Below, piece by piece: positions 32,169 to 40,293 of a stretch of DNA of 64,000 nucleotides (position 1 is its first letter; the number at the start of each line of letters is the position of its first letter). The notes beneath the pieces are model-generated. The model saw only the letters and a list, made by a program, of their open reading frames with translations. It made no database searches and was not told where the DNA came from. The position numbers were made by a program, and so were the translations under genes. This stretch comes from Vulcanimicrobiota bacterium (GTDB lineage Bacteria > Vulcanimicrobiota > Xenobia > Xenobiales > JADMJV01). Where the stretch lies: the NCBI GenBank assembly GCA_019637395.1, contig JAHBVR010000014.1:124001-188000 (forward strand), given 5' to 3'.

Positions 32169-32558
32169 ATGGCAAGCTCTATCGGAATTGGAAATGTTGG
32201 TGGACCTGGGGAGTATAAGCGAAATACCCCGGCCGCCAAGAAAGAAGCCGACAGTAATCCGCAAGTCGGCAACGACGGATTCGTCAGTTCGGGCGGTGCG
32301 CTGCCCAGTCAGGAACAAGTCTTTGAATCTCGCTTGCAGCAACCGCAGCCGGCGGACCCGCCGATCGCTCCGATCCGCGCCGAAGTGGCCGGCAGCCGCA
32401 GCCCCATCACTCTGTCGATGGAGGAAGGCATCGGCGCCATCGGTCTGAGCAGCGGCATCGAAACGGTCGGGCTGGGAGCCTTTACCAACGGGATTGGCAA
32501 GAGCAACATCACCACCATCTCGGGTAAGGTGTTGGCCGGCAACCCCTACGGTAATTAA
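32169..32558 (+). CDS. Small hypothetical protein with disordered N-terminus
   Basis: 129 residues from ATG 32169, preceded by the strong site GGAGGG. No signal peptide. Residues 1-75 are polar and disordered (MASSIGIGNVGGPGEYKRNT...). The C-terminal half is Gly/Ser/Ile-rich (SMEEGIGAIGLSSGIETVGL, AFTNGIGKSNITTISGKVL), suggesting a short beta repeat. It stands alone and is followed by a terminator. No family is recognised. Confidence 0.6.
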   Translation: MASSIGIGNVGGPGEYKRNTPAAKKEADSNPQVGNDGFVSSGGALPSQEQVFESRLQQPQPADPPIAPIRAEVAGSRSPITLSMEEGIGAIGLSSGIETVGLGAFTNGIGKSNITTISGKVLAGNPYGN

Positions 32559-32579
32559 GCGACCTCGCAGAGAAACCAG

Positions 32580-32611
32580 GCCACCCGCAGAAATTCTGCC
32601 GGTGGCTTTTT
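32580..32611 (+). terminator. Intrinsic terminator after the 32169 gene
   Basis: GCCACC-C-GCAGAA with TTCTGC-C-GGTGGC (32580-32606) form a 12-bp stem with an internal C-C mismatch, followed by TTTTT. Confidence 0.8.
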
Positions 32612-32618
32612 CGTATGT

Positions 32619-32659
32619 GCCCGCCTCCAGGCGAGGCAAAGCCTCGGCTCCAGGCGGCC
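32619..32659. repeat. REP-like GC hairpin repeat, copy A
   Basis: GCCCGCCTCCAGGCGAGGCA, then AAGCCTCGGCTCCAGGCGGC, with inner stem GAGGC-AAA-GCCTC and outer CGCC arms. Near-identical copies occur at 63853-63985. It sits between two terminators. Confidence 0.75.
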
Positions 32660-32670
32660 TCTCGGGAAAT

Positions 32671-32697
32671 AAAAAGACCGCCTGGGGCGGTCTTTTT
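32671..32697 (+). terminator. Second, probably bidirectional, terminator
   Basis: AAAAAGACCGCC-TGGG-GGCGGTCTTTTT: an 8-bp GC-rich core extended by A-T pairs, with T-runs on both strands. It lies 74 bp after the first terminator. Confidence 0.7.
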
Positions 32698-32818
32698 AAG
32701 GCGCGAGGCTTGAATTCAGTTCACGGAGTCTATGGCGTTCAGTTAACAACTTTGCGATGTCCCGGGGGCGGCGAGGCCCTAGTATAAGACTCAAGAACTG
32801 AAAGGACTCTGAAAACAG

Positions 32819-33007
32819 ATGCCCGCTTTCCTGAAGCCCTCTTTTCAACGCAAAGTAGCCGCCAGCGCCGCCCAGTTGGGCGATCTCGCCGATTGGATGG
32901 CTCCCCGCCAGGCCGAATTATTGCGTAGCGACAACCGCCGCTACTTCGGCGAAACCCGCGTCTTCAATCTCCGCACTACCTGGGTTCGCAAGCGCGGGCT
33001 CAATTAA
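32819..33007 (+). CDS. Small basic protein, 3' end overlapping hemW-like gene
   Basis: 62 residues from ATG 32819, with AGGACT upstream. The product is basic: MPAFLKPSFQRKVAASAAQL, then GDLADWMAPRQAELLRSDNR and FNLRTTWVRKRGLN. It overlaps the tail of the convergent radical SAM gene by 90 bp, which is unusual; one of the two 3' ends may be non-functional. Upstream 32698-32818 holds a possible promoter region only. No family is recognised. Confidence 0.45.
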   Translation: MPAFLKPSFQRKVAASAAQLGDLADWMAPRQAELLRSDNRRYFGETRVFNLRTTWVRKRGLN

Positions 33008-34129
33008 TAAAAATTCCATCAATTCCTCGCAGACGGTGGATACAAAGTCCACGCCGCGGCCGCGCAGCCGCAGTCGCGAATCCGATAGAGACCACCAAGA
33101 CCCCGGGAAACCCTGGAAGAACGCTTCCAGGGTTTCTTGCTTTAAGCCGGTAAAGCGGCGCAGCAGCCGGCGCACGTTGATGCCTCGCCGGGTGCGCAGG
33201 CCCATCATCAGGCAATCGCGCAGGCCGCCTTCCAGATCGCGCCGCTCGGCCGAGGCCACCGGCGCCGCCCCGGCCTTTAAGAGTCGCTCGTAGGCCACCG
33301 GATGTAGCACCCGGCGGATCCGCCAGCCGTTTACGAAGCCCGTGGCGCCGCAGCCCAGGCCGAGATACGTCAGGTCTTTCCAATAGACCAGGTTGTGACG
33401 CGACTCGCGCCCCGGGCGGGCCCAATTCGAGACTTCATAGCGGCGCAACCCCGAGCCGCGTACGTGGCGGCGCATCCAGCGGTCCATCCGATAGACCAAT
33501 TCCTCGTCGGGCAACTTTACCTCGCCCAGCCGCACCTGGCTTTCCAGGCGCGTTCCCGGCTCGACCGTCAGTTGGTAGGTGGAGATGTGATCGGGTTGCA
33601 AGGCCAGAGCGCGCTCCACCGTCTCCCGCCAAGAATTCATGGATTGACCGGGCAGTCCGTAGATCAGATCCAGGCTCAGATTCTCGAAGCCGGCCTGGCG
33701 CGCCCAGTTCACCGCGTTCTCCACATCGGCCACCGAATGGATGCGGTTGAGCACTTTCAAGAGTTCCGGCTCGAAGGTCTGCACGCCCAGCGAAAGGCGG
33801 TCGAAGCCGGCCTTTCTCAGTCCGCCCAGCTGCTCCAAGGAAACGGTACCCGGATTGGCTTCCAGCGTGACTTCGACGGGCCGGAAGTCAAAGTGCTCGC
33901 GGCAGGCCTGCAGTACCGCTCCCAGTTCTTCGGCTGAATACAGACTGGGCGTGCCCCCGCCGCAGAAGACCGAATGGATGCGCCAGCGGCCCTGGGACCG
34001 GATGTCTTGAATTAAGGCCTGAACGTAGGAAGAACGCTCCGCTCCCACGTCGGTATAAGCATTGAAATCGCAATAGGTACAGCGGCTGCGGCAGTAGGGG
34101 AAATGCAGGTATAACGCCGCTCTCTTCAC
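32918..34129 (-). CDS. hemW: HemW-like radical SAM protein
   Basis: 403 residues. The 4Fe-4S radical SAM motif CRSRCTYCDFN (CX3CX2C) is at residues of about 13-20, after YLHFPYC, the hallmark of the HemN/HemW group. It continues with VFCGGGTPSLYSAEELGAVL, EVTLEANPGTVS, FDRLSLGVQTFEPELLKVLN, LSLDLIYGLPGQ and a C-terminal HemW domain. HemW is a haem chaperone or haem-binding homologue of oxygen-independent coproporphyrinogen oxidase. The N-terminal extra Cys and C-terminal part of true HemN are absent, which favours HemW. Confidence 0.9.
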   Translation of the reverse strand: MKRAALYLHFPYCRSRCTYCDFNAYTDVGAERSSYVQALIQDIRSQGRWRIHSVFCGGGTPSLYSAEELGAVLQACREHFDFRPVEVTLEANPGTVSLEQLGGLRKAGFDRLSLGVQTFEPELLKVLNRIHSVADVENAVNWARQAGFENLSLDLIYGLPGQSMNSWRETVERALALQPDHISTYQLTVEPGTRLESQVRLGEVKLPDEELVYRMDRWMRRHVRGSGLRRYEVSNWARPGRESRHNLVYWKDLTYLGLGCGATGFVNGWRIRRVLHPVAYERLLKAGAAPVASAERRDLEGGLRDCLMMGLRTRRGINVRRLLRRFTGLKQETLEAFFQGFPGSWWSLSDSRLRLRGRGVDFVSTVCEELMEFLLIEPALANPGSAEIEDAGFAEVAAVVATQ

Positions 34130-34151
34130 CCGGAAGCCGTTCCACCAATAG

Positions 34152-34181
34152 AAAAAGGGGCCTCCCGGAGGAGGCCCCTTT
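34152..34181 (-). terminator. Intrinsic terminator after the 34244 gene
   Basis: AAAGGGGCCTCC-CGGA-GGAGGCCCCTTT: 12-bp stem with a CGGA loop. On the minus strand it is followed by TTTTTC. It separates the helical-protein gene from the hemW-like gene. Confidence 0.8.
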
Positions 34182-34203
34182 CATTGACCCATTGCGAACC
34201 TGG

Positions 34204-34237
34204 TGTACCAGGGGGAGGCGCGTTAGCCCCCCCTGGA
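34204..34237. repeat. Dispersed repeat copy (second copy of the MocR-associated element)
   Basis: TGTACCAGGGGGAGGCGCGT then TAGCCCCCCCTGG. It forms the hairpin CCAGGGGG/CCCCCTGG. It matches 12672-12700, and weak similarity continues past the core (ACTA..CTTGGA against ACTACTACTGGA). Confidence 0.6.
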
Positions 34238-34243
34238 CCCCCA

Positions 34244-36085
34244 CTATTTCTTGGACTGGGGGTCCACTTCGTTGGCGATGGCGTTGTACTGGTCGGCCTT
34301 GTTCTGAAGAACAGCGCCGGCTTGACCGGTCTGGTCGCCTTTGGTGATTTCCTTGTTGCCTTCGGTGACCTTCTGCTTGCCTTGCTGGGCAGCCGTCTTG
34401 CCGTCGACAATCTGCTGGCGACCGGTGTTTTCCTGGTCGGTTCCGGCCTGGACTTTGTCCAGTCCGTCGGACTGAGCCTGGATGCCATCGGTCTGGGCTT
34501 TCTCGCCGGCGATGATGTCGGCCAGGTTGCCTACGCGGCCTTCCAGGTTGGTCTGCTTGGCGGCGGCCAGGTCGCTCTGGACCTGAACCGTCTGACCCAG
34601 GAAGTCCTGAGCGTCGCTGATGCCCTGGTAGGCTTCGTCGGCTTTGGCCAGGGTTTCTTGGCGAGCGGCCTGGTTGGCGGTGAGGGCGTCGGTGATGGGC
34701 GGGATGTTGGCCGAGGTGGCGTTCATCGCGTTGTGAGCAGCCTGCTCGTCGGCCAGTCCACCGGACATCGCGGCCAGACCAGCGGCAGCGTTGATCGAAC
34801 CTTCGAGGCGGTCAGCCTTGCCCTGAGCAACTTGCTGGTCGCCGAGCTGCTGGAGTTCGTCGGCCTTGGCCTGGAGGGCGTCGGCTTCGGACTGCTTCTG
34901 AGCGGCGGTGGCCAGTTCTTGGTCGGACAGATCCTTGAGGTCTTTACCTTGCTGAGCCAGGTCGGCGGCTTCCTTGGCGTATTCGATGGCGCGGTCATTG
35001 GCGATGACCGCGTTGTTGTGGAAGTTGTCGGCCGAGGCATAGTAGGTGGCCCCGGCTTGTTTGCGCTCTTCCGAGTTGGCGGTCTTGTTCTCGCCATCCG
35101 CCTTATTTTTGTTGCCCTCGGCCAGGAAGCCGGGGATCTCTTGCAGAGCGGCGCCGGCCTGGTTGTCGATTTGAGCAACGCGAGCGAGCAGGTCGGATAC
35201 CGAGATGGCTTCGTCGCCTTGGGCGCGGCTGTGAGCCGACTTGGCTTCCAGCTTGGCGGCCAGAGCCCAGTCTTTGCCAGCCAGAATGCTGGTGTCGAGC
35301 GAGGTCTGGTTGACTTCGGCAGCCTGGGCGGCGTGCGATTCACCATGCTGCTGGTAAACGACAGCGTCCTTTTCCTTCTGAGCAGCCTGCTCGCCCTTGC
35401 CGGCGGCGGCCGCCTGGTGGGCTACGCCCGAGATGAGGCTGGCGGTGCCTTCACGGTTCTGGGCCAGGCCCTGGTCAAACTGGGCGTTGCCGGCGATGAC
35501 CTGGTTGTTGGCGTCGGCTTCGGCAGCGCTCTGCGCCTGCAGGTCGGCCAACTGGGCGCCGAGATTGGCGGCCTGACCGCGGGCTTCTTCGAGCTGCTGG
35601 GCGAAAGTTTTGTTGGCTTCAGCGGCCTTGGCGGTTTCGATACCTTCACTCAACACACCCAGGGCAGCCATCGCGCTGACGGTCTTGCTTTGCGAGTTGA
35701 GGTCCTTGGCTTCGGCCAGGCTGGAGCTGAAGGCGTCGATGCCGGCCTGCTCCTGGGTGAGTCCGGCCTGCTCCTGGTCGATACCGGCCTGAATCTGGTT
35801 CTGGCCTTCGGCCTGGGTCAGCTTGCCTTCGGCGACGTTGGCGGCGCCCTGAGCGGCGGTGGCGATACCCTGGGCAACCTGGGCGGCGCCTTCATTCACT
35901 TTGGCGGTGCCGGCCTGACGAAGCGCGTCGGCCTGGGCTTTCAATTCGTCGGCGCGGGCCTGGTCGGCTCCGGCTTGAACGCGAAGGTCACCAGCCACAT
36001 CCTGGGGGGACGGGGATTTGGTGGGGGCGGCGGCCTTGGGGGCGGCCGGCGTGGAAACCGTAAGTTTCGGTTGAATGGTGCTCAT
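34244..36085 (-). CDS. Long Ala/Gln-rich helical protein with short internal repeats
   Basis: 613 residues, almost entirely predicted helix after a Pro/Ala-rich head (MSTIQPKLTVSTPAAPKAAA). Composition is dominated by Ala, Gln, Glu, Asp and Lys, with no Cys and almost no Trp. Repeating 7- to 11-residue motifs such as QAGADQARADELKAQADALR, 'GQNQIQAGIDQEQAGLTQEQ' and 'AADLAQQGKDLKDLSDQEL' suggest rod-like or LEA-type amphipathic helices. There is no signal peptide or membrane helix. It has a very strong ribosome-binding site (AAGGAGAAAG) and its own terminator, suggesting high expression. It could be structural, stress-protective or a non-Sec secreted protein. Confidence 0.75.
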   Translation of the reverse strand: MSTIQPKLTVSTPAAPKAAAPTKSPSPQDVAGDLRVQAGADQARADELKAQADALRQAGTAKVNEGAAQVAQGIATAAQGAANVAEGKLTQAEGQNQIQAGIDQEQAGLTQEQAGIDAFSSSLAEAKDLNSQSKTVSAMAALGVLSEGIETAKAAEANKTFAQQLEEARGQAANLGAQLADLQAQSAAEADANNQVIAGNAQFDQGLAQNREGTASLISGVAHQAAAAGKGEQAAQKEKDAVVYQQHGESHAAQAAEVNQTSLDTSILAGKDWALAAKLEAKSAHSRAQGDEAISVSDLLARVAQIDNQAGAALQEIPGFLAEGNKNKADGENKTANSEERKQAGATYYASADNFHNNAVIANDRAIEYAKEAADLAQQGKDLKDLSDQELATAAQKQSEADALQAKADELQQLGDQQVAQGKADRLEGSINAAAGLAAMSGGLADEQAAHNAMNATSANIPPITDALTANQAARQETLAKADEAYQGISDAQDFLGQTVQVQSDLAAAKQTNLEGRVGNLADIIAGEKAQTDGIQAQSDGLDKVQAGTDQENTGRQQIVDGKTAAQQGKQKVTEGNKEITKGDQTGQAGAVLQNKADQYNAIANEVDPQSKK

Positions 36086-36211
36086 TGGGGACTTTCTCCT
36101 TGTTGTTGTGTGAAAATGGACCTTGTGTAGTGCACAGACAGTCTAGACCGGTACGCCTATCCTATTTGTGAACGATGTGTGAATTAAGCGAAGCGGGGGA
36201 AATTCATACTC

Positions 36212-37360
36212 ATGCCTTTCTATCACCACCTCGGACAACTGCCTCCCAAACGCCACACCCAATTCCGCAACCCCCAGGGTGTGCTCTACACCGAAGAAGT
36301 CATGGGCTTGGAAGGGTTTTCGGGCATCCAGTCCCTGCTCTACCACAATCATCCACCTACGCGCATAAAAAAAGCCGAAAAAATCGGCAGCGTCGATCCC
36401 GGTTTTGTAGATTTCGGAGCCTTGCGCGCCCGCCAGTTCCGCACCAACAAGATTCTGCCCCAGGGGGATGCCTTGGAAGCCCGCCAGGTGTTGCTGGGCA
36501 ATGACGATGTCTGGCTGGGCATGTCGCTGGCCAACAAACCCATGGACTACTTTTATCGGAATTCCCAGGCTTACGAAGTCTGGTTCCTGCACCAGGGGGA
36601 AGTTAAATTCCGCAGCCAGTTCGGCAATCTGGACTTGAGAGCCGGCGACTACCTGGTCATTCCTTATGGCGTGACCTGGCAGATGCTCACCGACAGCGCC
36701 CGCTTTTTCACGATCGAGTGCCCGTCCCAGGTGCAGCCTCCTAAGCGCTATCGCAATCAGCATGGGCAGCTTTTAGAACACAGCCCCTACTGCGAGCGCG
36801 ATATTCGCATTCCCACCGAGTTGGAAACTCACGACCAGTTGGGCGAGTTCGAAGTCCGGGTCAAAGCGCGCAACGAACTGCATCGCCACATCCTGGCCCA
36901 ACATCCGTTGGGGGTGGTGGGCTGGGACGGCTACCTCTATCCCTGGGTCTTCAACATCAATGATTTTGAGCCGATCACCGGTCGCGTACATCAGCCCCCG
37001 CCCGTGCACCAGACCTTTGACGCCCACAATTTCGTGGTCTGCAGCTTCTGCCCGCGTCTCTTCGACTACCATCCGCTGGCCATTCCGGCCCCTTATAATC
37101 ACAGCAATGTCAACTCGGATGAAGTCCTCTATTATGTCGACGGCGACTTCATGAGCCGGCGCGGCGTGGAATTGGGTGACTGGACCCTGCACCCCAGCGG
37201 CCTGCCTCACGGCCCGCAACCTGGGGCCACCGAAGCTTCCATCGGCAAAAAAGAAACCCAGGAACTGGCTGTGATGGTGGATACCTTTCGCCCGCTCAAA
37301 GTGAGCGAACAGGCCCTGGCTTTGGAAGTCCCCGAGTACGCTTACTCCTGGGTATCTTAG
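36212..37360 (+). CDS. hmgA: Homogentisate 1,2-dioxygenase-like protein
   Basis: 382 residues, cupin fold. It opens the aromatic ring of homogentisate in tyrosine/phenylalanine breakdown. Features of the family: QAYEVWFLHQGEVKFRSQFG, LRAGDYLVIPYGVTWQM, GVVGWDGYLYPWVFNINDFE, NSDEVLYYVDGDFMSRRG, and the iron-ligand region WTLHPSGLPHGPQPGATEAS. Length matches the shorter bacterial form. No hpd, fah or maiA gene is in the window, so the pathway is incomplete here and another gentisate-like substrate is possible. Confidence 0.85.
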   Translation: MPFYHHLGQLPPKRHTQFRNPQGVLYTEEVMGLEGFSGIQSLLYHNHPPTRIKKAEKIGSVDPGFVDFGALRARQFRTNKILPQGDALEARQVLLGNDDVWLGMSLANKPMDYFYRNSQAYEVWFLHQGEVKFRSQFGNLDLRAGDYLVIPYGVTWQMLTDSARFFTIECPSQVQPPKRYRNQHGQLLEHSPYCERDIRIPTELETHDQLGEFEVRVKARNELHRHILAQHPLGVVGWDGYLYPWVFNINDFEPITGRVHQPPPVHQTFDAHNFVVCSFCPRLFDYHPLAIPAPYNHSNVNSDEVLYYVDGDFMSRRGVELGDWTLHPSGLPHGPQPGATEASIGKKETQELAVMVDTFRPLKVSEQALALEVPEYAYSWVS

Positions 37361-37395
37361 AGGGACCAACCGTCCGGCGGGCGTAGGGCCCCACC

Positions 37396-38808
37396 ATGAA
37401 AAAGCTATTCCTGGCCGCTCTGCTGCCTCTCAATGCCTACGCTCAGCCCGAAGTCTTCGCCCGCCTGAACGGCGCCATGCCCACCGGAGTGGCCGCCTCG
37501 CAAACCGGCCGGGTTTTCGTCAACTTTCCCCGCTGGGGCGATCAGGTCGAAGCCAGCGTGGTCGAGCTCAAAGACGGCCGGGAAATTCCCTACCCCAACC
37601 GGGAACTGAACGCCTATGACGCCAAGCGCCCGCACGAGACTTTGATCTCGGTGCAGAGCGTGGTCACCGACAATCTCGACCGGCTCTGGATTTTGGATAC
37701 CGGCAGCATTCAGTTCGGCCCGCCGGTTCCAGATGGCGCCAAGCTGATCGGGGTCGACCTCAAAACCAATCAGGTCGTCAAGAATATCCACTTTCAGAGC
37801 GACGTGGTGCGCTCCACCACCTACCTCAACGATGTGCGCGTGGATACCAGGCGGGAGGTGGCTTACATCACCGACAGCGGCGTCAGCGGCAACAATGCCA
37901 TCATCGTGGTCGATCTCAAGAGCGGCAAGTCCTGGCGTAAACTCGACGGCCATAAGAGTGTGGAAGAAGAGCCCAACTTCGTTCCGCTGGTGGAAAACAA
38001 GCCGCTTTACCGCGCCAACTTTCAGCCCATGACCATCGGAGTCGACGGCATCGCCCTCAGTCCCGAGGGTGACCGCCTCTACTATAGCGTGCTCTCCGGG
38101 CGCAAGCTGTTTTCGGTGGCCACCGAACAACTGCGCGAAAGCGATGGCGAGCCCCAGGTGAAAGAGGAAGGCGATAAGGGCGGCGCTTCCGACGGCCTGG
38201 AGATGGACGCCGAAGGCAACCTTTATGCCACCAACTACGAGCACGCCTGCATCATGAAACGCCATAAGGACGGTCACTATTCCGTGCTCACCCAGTTGGA
38301 TGCCAAATGGTGGCCCGATAGTCTTTCCATCAACGGCGGCTATCTTTATTTCACGGCCAACCAGTTGCAGCGCCAGAAAGATTTTAATGGTGGGGTCGAT
38401 AAGCGGGAGAAACCCTACGTGGTGGGCCGCGTCCAGGTGGGTAAGCCACCAGCCGCCGCTTCCAAAGTGATCACCACCCCCAGCGGCCTGCAATACGAAA
38501 TTCTCAAACCCGGTGCCGGAGCCGTGGCCCAATCCGGGCGTACCGTGCAGGTGCACTACACCGGTTGGCTCACCAATGGAACCAAGTTCGACAGCAGCGT
38601 GGACCGTGGCCAGCCCTTCGAATTTCCCCTGGGTGGAGGCCGCGTCATCAAAGGCTGGGATGAAGGCGTGGCCGGCATGCAGATTGGCGAGAAACGCAAG
38701 CTGACCATTCCACCCGATCTCGGCTATGGCCAGCGTGGAGCCGGCGGCGGGCTGATCCCGCCCGGGGCCACTTTGATTTTTGAAGTTGAACTGCTCGGTA
38801 TCAAGTGA
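37396..38808 (+). CDS. Exported fusion: Yellow/major-royal-jelly-protein propeller plus FKBP-type prolyl isomerase
   Basis: 470 residues. Signal peptide [17 protein letters not shown]. Residues of about 20-360 follow the MRJP/Yellow family: [74 protein letters not shown] and [11 protein letters not shown]. Residues of about 365-470 are a complete FKBP domain: [68 protein letters not shown] and [13 protein letters not shown]. The propeller may bind or cleave a small ligand while the FKBP assists folding in the periplasm. The stop overlaps the next start (GTGA). Confidence 0.9.
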   Translation: MKKLFLAALLPLNAYAQPEVFARLNGAMPTGVAASQTGRVFVNFPRWGDQVEASVVELKDGREIPYPNRELNAYDAKRPHETLISVQSVVTDNLDRLWILDTGSIQFGPPVPDGAKLIGVDLKTNQVVKNIHFQSDVVRSTTYLNDVRVDTRREVAYITDSGVSGNNAIIVVDLKSGKSWRKLDGHKSVEEEPNFVPLVENKPLYRANFQPMTIGVDGIALSPEGDRLYYSVLSGRKLFSVATEQLRESDGEPQVKEEGDKGGASDGLEMDAEGNLYATNYEHACIMKRHKDGHYSVLTQLDAKWWPDSLSINGGYLYFTANQLQRQKDFNGGVDKREKPYVVGRVQVGKPPAAASKVITTPSGLQYEILKPGAGAVAQSGRTVQVHYTGWLTNGTKFDSSVDRGQPFEFPLGGGRVIKGWDEGVAGMQIGEKRKLTIPPDLGYGQRGAGGGLIPPGATLIFEVELLGIK

Positions 38809-39260
38809 TCGTTCTGGGTATTCTTTCCACCACGCAAGGACTTAAGCTCGCCCGGCTCAGTGGAACGCGTGAAAAACCTGTAATCGAAGCGCAGCTCGAC
38901 ACCCTCAAGTTTCCCGACACGGAAAACGAGGGCGAGCTGCTTCACGAATTGGGCAAAGCCTTACTGGCCCAATTAACGGGACAGCCTCCGCAACATTTGC
39001 AACTCTTGAAAGTGGTGGGCAGCCAGCACAACCATCCGGCCGAGATTCGCGTCAAAGTAGAGGGACTGCTGCAGATGCTGGGCCACCGCCTGCAGATTCC
39101 CACCGCCGTGGTGGTGCCCACTTCTTTACGTAACATGGAGAAGAAATTCGACATTTTCGCGGGTGGCACGCCCGAAGAGGTGCTCAATGGCGGCAAGAAG
39201 TTCAAATCGGTCGACCTGCGCACAGCCGTCCTGACCGCCTGGTTCGCCCTTCCTGATTAG
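38805..39260 (+). CDS. Small protein with DUF3010-like pattern
   Basis: 151 residues, GTG start overlapping the fusion gene's stop. A mixed alpha/beta order ([18 protein letters not shown], then [19 protein letters not shown]-type strand and [20 protein letters not shown]) weakly resembles DUF3010, which has an 'iE...FAGG..gFKLEaaiq' core and may be an RNase-H-like fold. No catalytic acid cluster is obvious. It ends in a 4-bp convergent overlap with the SixA-like gene. Confidence 0.5.
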   Translation: MIVLGILSTTQGLKLARLSGTREKPVIEAQLDTLKFPDTENEGELLHELGKALLAQLTGQPPQHLQLLKVVGSQHNHPAEIRVKVEGLLQMLGHRLQIPTAVVVPTSLRNMEKKFDIFAGGTPEEVLNGGKKFKSVDLRTAVLTAWFALPD

Positions 39261-39700
39261 GGCCGGACCATCCAATCCACTTTCCAACCATTCTCACCGC
39301 GCAGCAGGCGCACCAGTACGCCAAAGCGGAAGTGAACCAGGCTTTTGTCCGGATCTCCGCTGAGCAGCAAGCCGGCCAATCGGTCCAGAAAGGGCAAATG
39401 GCCGACCAGGGCCAGGTCTTCCTCCTGGCTCTGCAGCCACTCGGCCACGGCCGTGACGTCGTCCTTGGGCAGCAATCCTGCGCGCGCGATCACTTCTCCA
39501 CCCACTTCGTCAGACAGAAGTTCCGCGCTGCGCCGGGCTCTCAGCTTGCCGCTATGATAAAGAGTAGGAATCCGGATCTGGGCGCGATAAGCAAAAAGAG
39601 CCGTGGCTTTGACCTGCTCGATGCCGGTCAAGGAAAGAGGCCGGCCGGGAGCATTTTCCTCGCTCAGGGCCTCCCCGTGTTGCATAAGGTAAACATACAT
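39257..39700 (-). CDS. SixA-like histidine phosphatase
   Basis: 147 residues from ATG 39700. The histidine-phosphatase start is MYVYLMQHGEALSEENAPGR, where the usual RHG is QHG; the second half has LRARRSAELLSDEVG and LALVGHLPFLDRLAGLLLSG with the second catalytic His in VGHLPF. SixA dephosphorylates phosphohistidine on HPt domains and on PTS-Ntr proteins. Loss of the RHG arginine may lower activity, though QHG occurs in some small members. Its start shares one base with the kinase stop (TGATG), making it the third gene of an operon. Confidence 0.8.
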   Translation of the reverse strand: MYVYLMQHGEALSEENAPGRPLSLTGIEQVKATALFAYRAQIRIPTLYHSGKLRARRSAELLSDEVGGEVIARAGLLPKDDVTAVAEWLQSQEEDLALVGHLPFLDRLAGLLLSGDPDKSLVHFRFGVLVRLLRGENGWKVDWMVRP

Positions 39701-40293
39701 CAAGCCGACTTCGCCATGAATTTGGACAATACCCGGCGCAACACCTGAGCGGGAGAAAGTCCATCGGTCTCGATGACGATCCCGGCTTCCCACTCGACCA
39801 CTAATTCGCGCAGACGGCGCTCGATGGCCAGGAATTTCTCGGGTTTGCGAAAGGCCATCAGATCGTGCAAATCATTCTGGGGACGCGAACGGAATCGTCG
39901 TTCCCGTTCCTCCAGGGAGGCGGTCAGAAAGAACGCCTTTTCAAAGCGGGGAAAGCGCTTGCCTTGCTCCTCCATCATGCGAGCCAGCGGCACCGAGCCG
40001 TAGAGCTGCTCAAAGGCCAGGGTGCGTAACCAACAGGAGTCCTGCAGATGCACCTCACCCGGGGCGGGCGGCACAAAGTTGCGCGCGTCCCAGAGCATGG
40101 AGGACAAGAAGAGCGCGCCGGCTTCCACTCCCCCGAAGCCCTCATCCCAGCGCACCAGTTCGCGAGCCACGCGGCCGGCCGGATTGTTGGCGCAAAACTG
40201 TCCGTTCAAAAGCCGCACGCGCCCAAAGTGGCCTGCCAACCCCTCGATCAAGGTGGACTTTCCGGCCAGGTCCAGGCCTTCAACTAAAATCAT
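39700..40293 (-). CDS. Thymidylate-kinase-like P-loop nucleotide kinase
   Basis: 197 residues. The Walker A motif is MILVEGLDLAGKSTLIEGLA. The central region has DSCWLRTLAFEQLYGSVPLA (the 'DR...S..AYQ' counterpart), then FFLTASLEERERRFRSRP (lid/ERxR), close to the dNK/thymidylate kinase family. It starts with ATGA overlap after the radical SAM gene. Context with a radical SAM enzyme and a phosphatase suggests a modified or salvaged nucleotide, but this is not proven. Confidence 0.75.
   Translation of the reverse strand: MILVEGLDLAGKSTLIEGLAGHFGRVRLLNGQFCANNPAGRVARELVRWDEGFGGVEAGALFLSSMLWDARNFVPPAPGEVHLQDSCWLRTLAFEQLYGSVPLARMMEEQGKRFPRFEKAFFLTASLEERERRFRSRPQNDLHDLMAFRKPEKFLAIERRLRELVVEWEAGIVIETDGLSPAQVLRRVLSKFMAKSA

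Noticed and set aside
34184-36130. A 648-codon open frame on the plus strand opposite the helical protein gene
   Set aside because: It is the complement of the Ala/Gln-rich gene, which has a strong ribosome-binding site and its own terminator. The plus frame is low-complexity Val/Gly/Leu with no start signal or domain.
37405-38556. A 383-codon minus-strand frame opposite the MRJP-FKBP fusion
   Set aside because: It is a shadow of a gene with two full domains and a signal peptide; it has no domain of its own.
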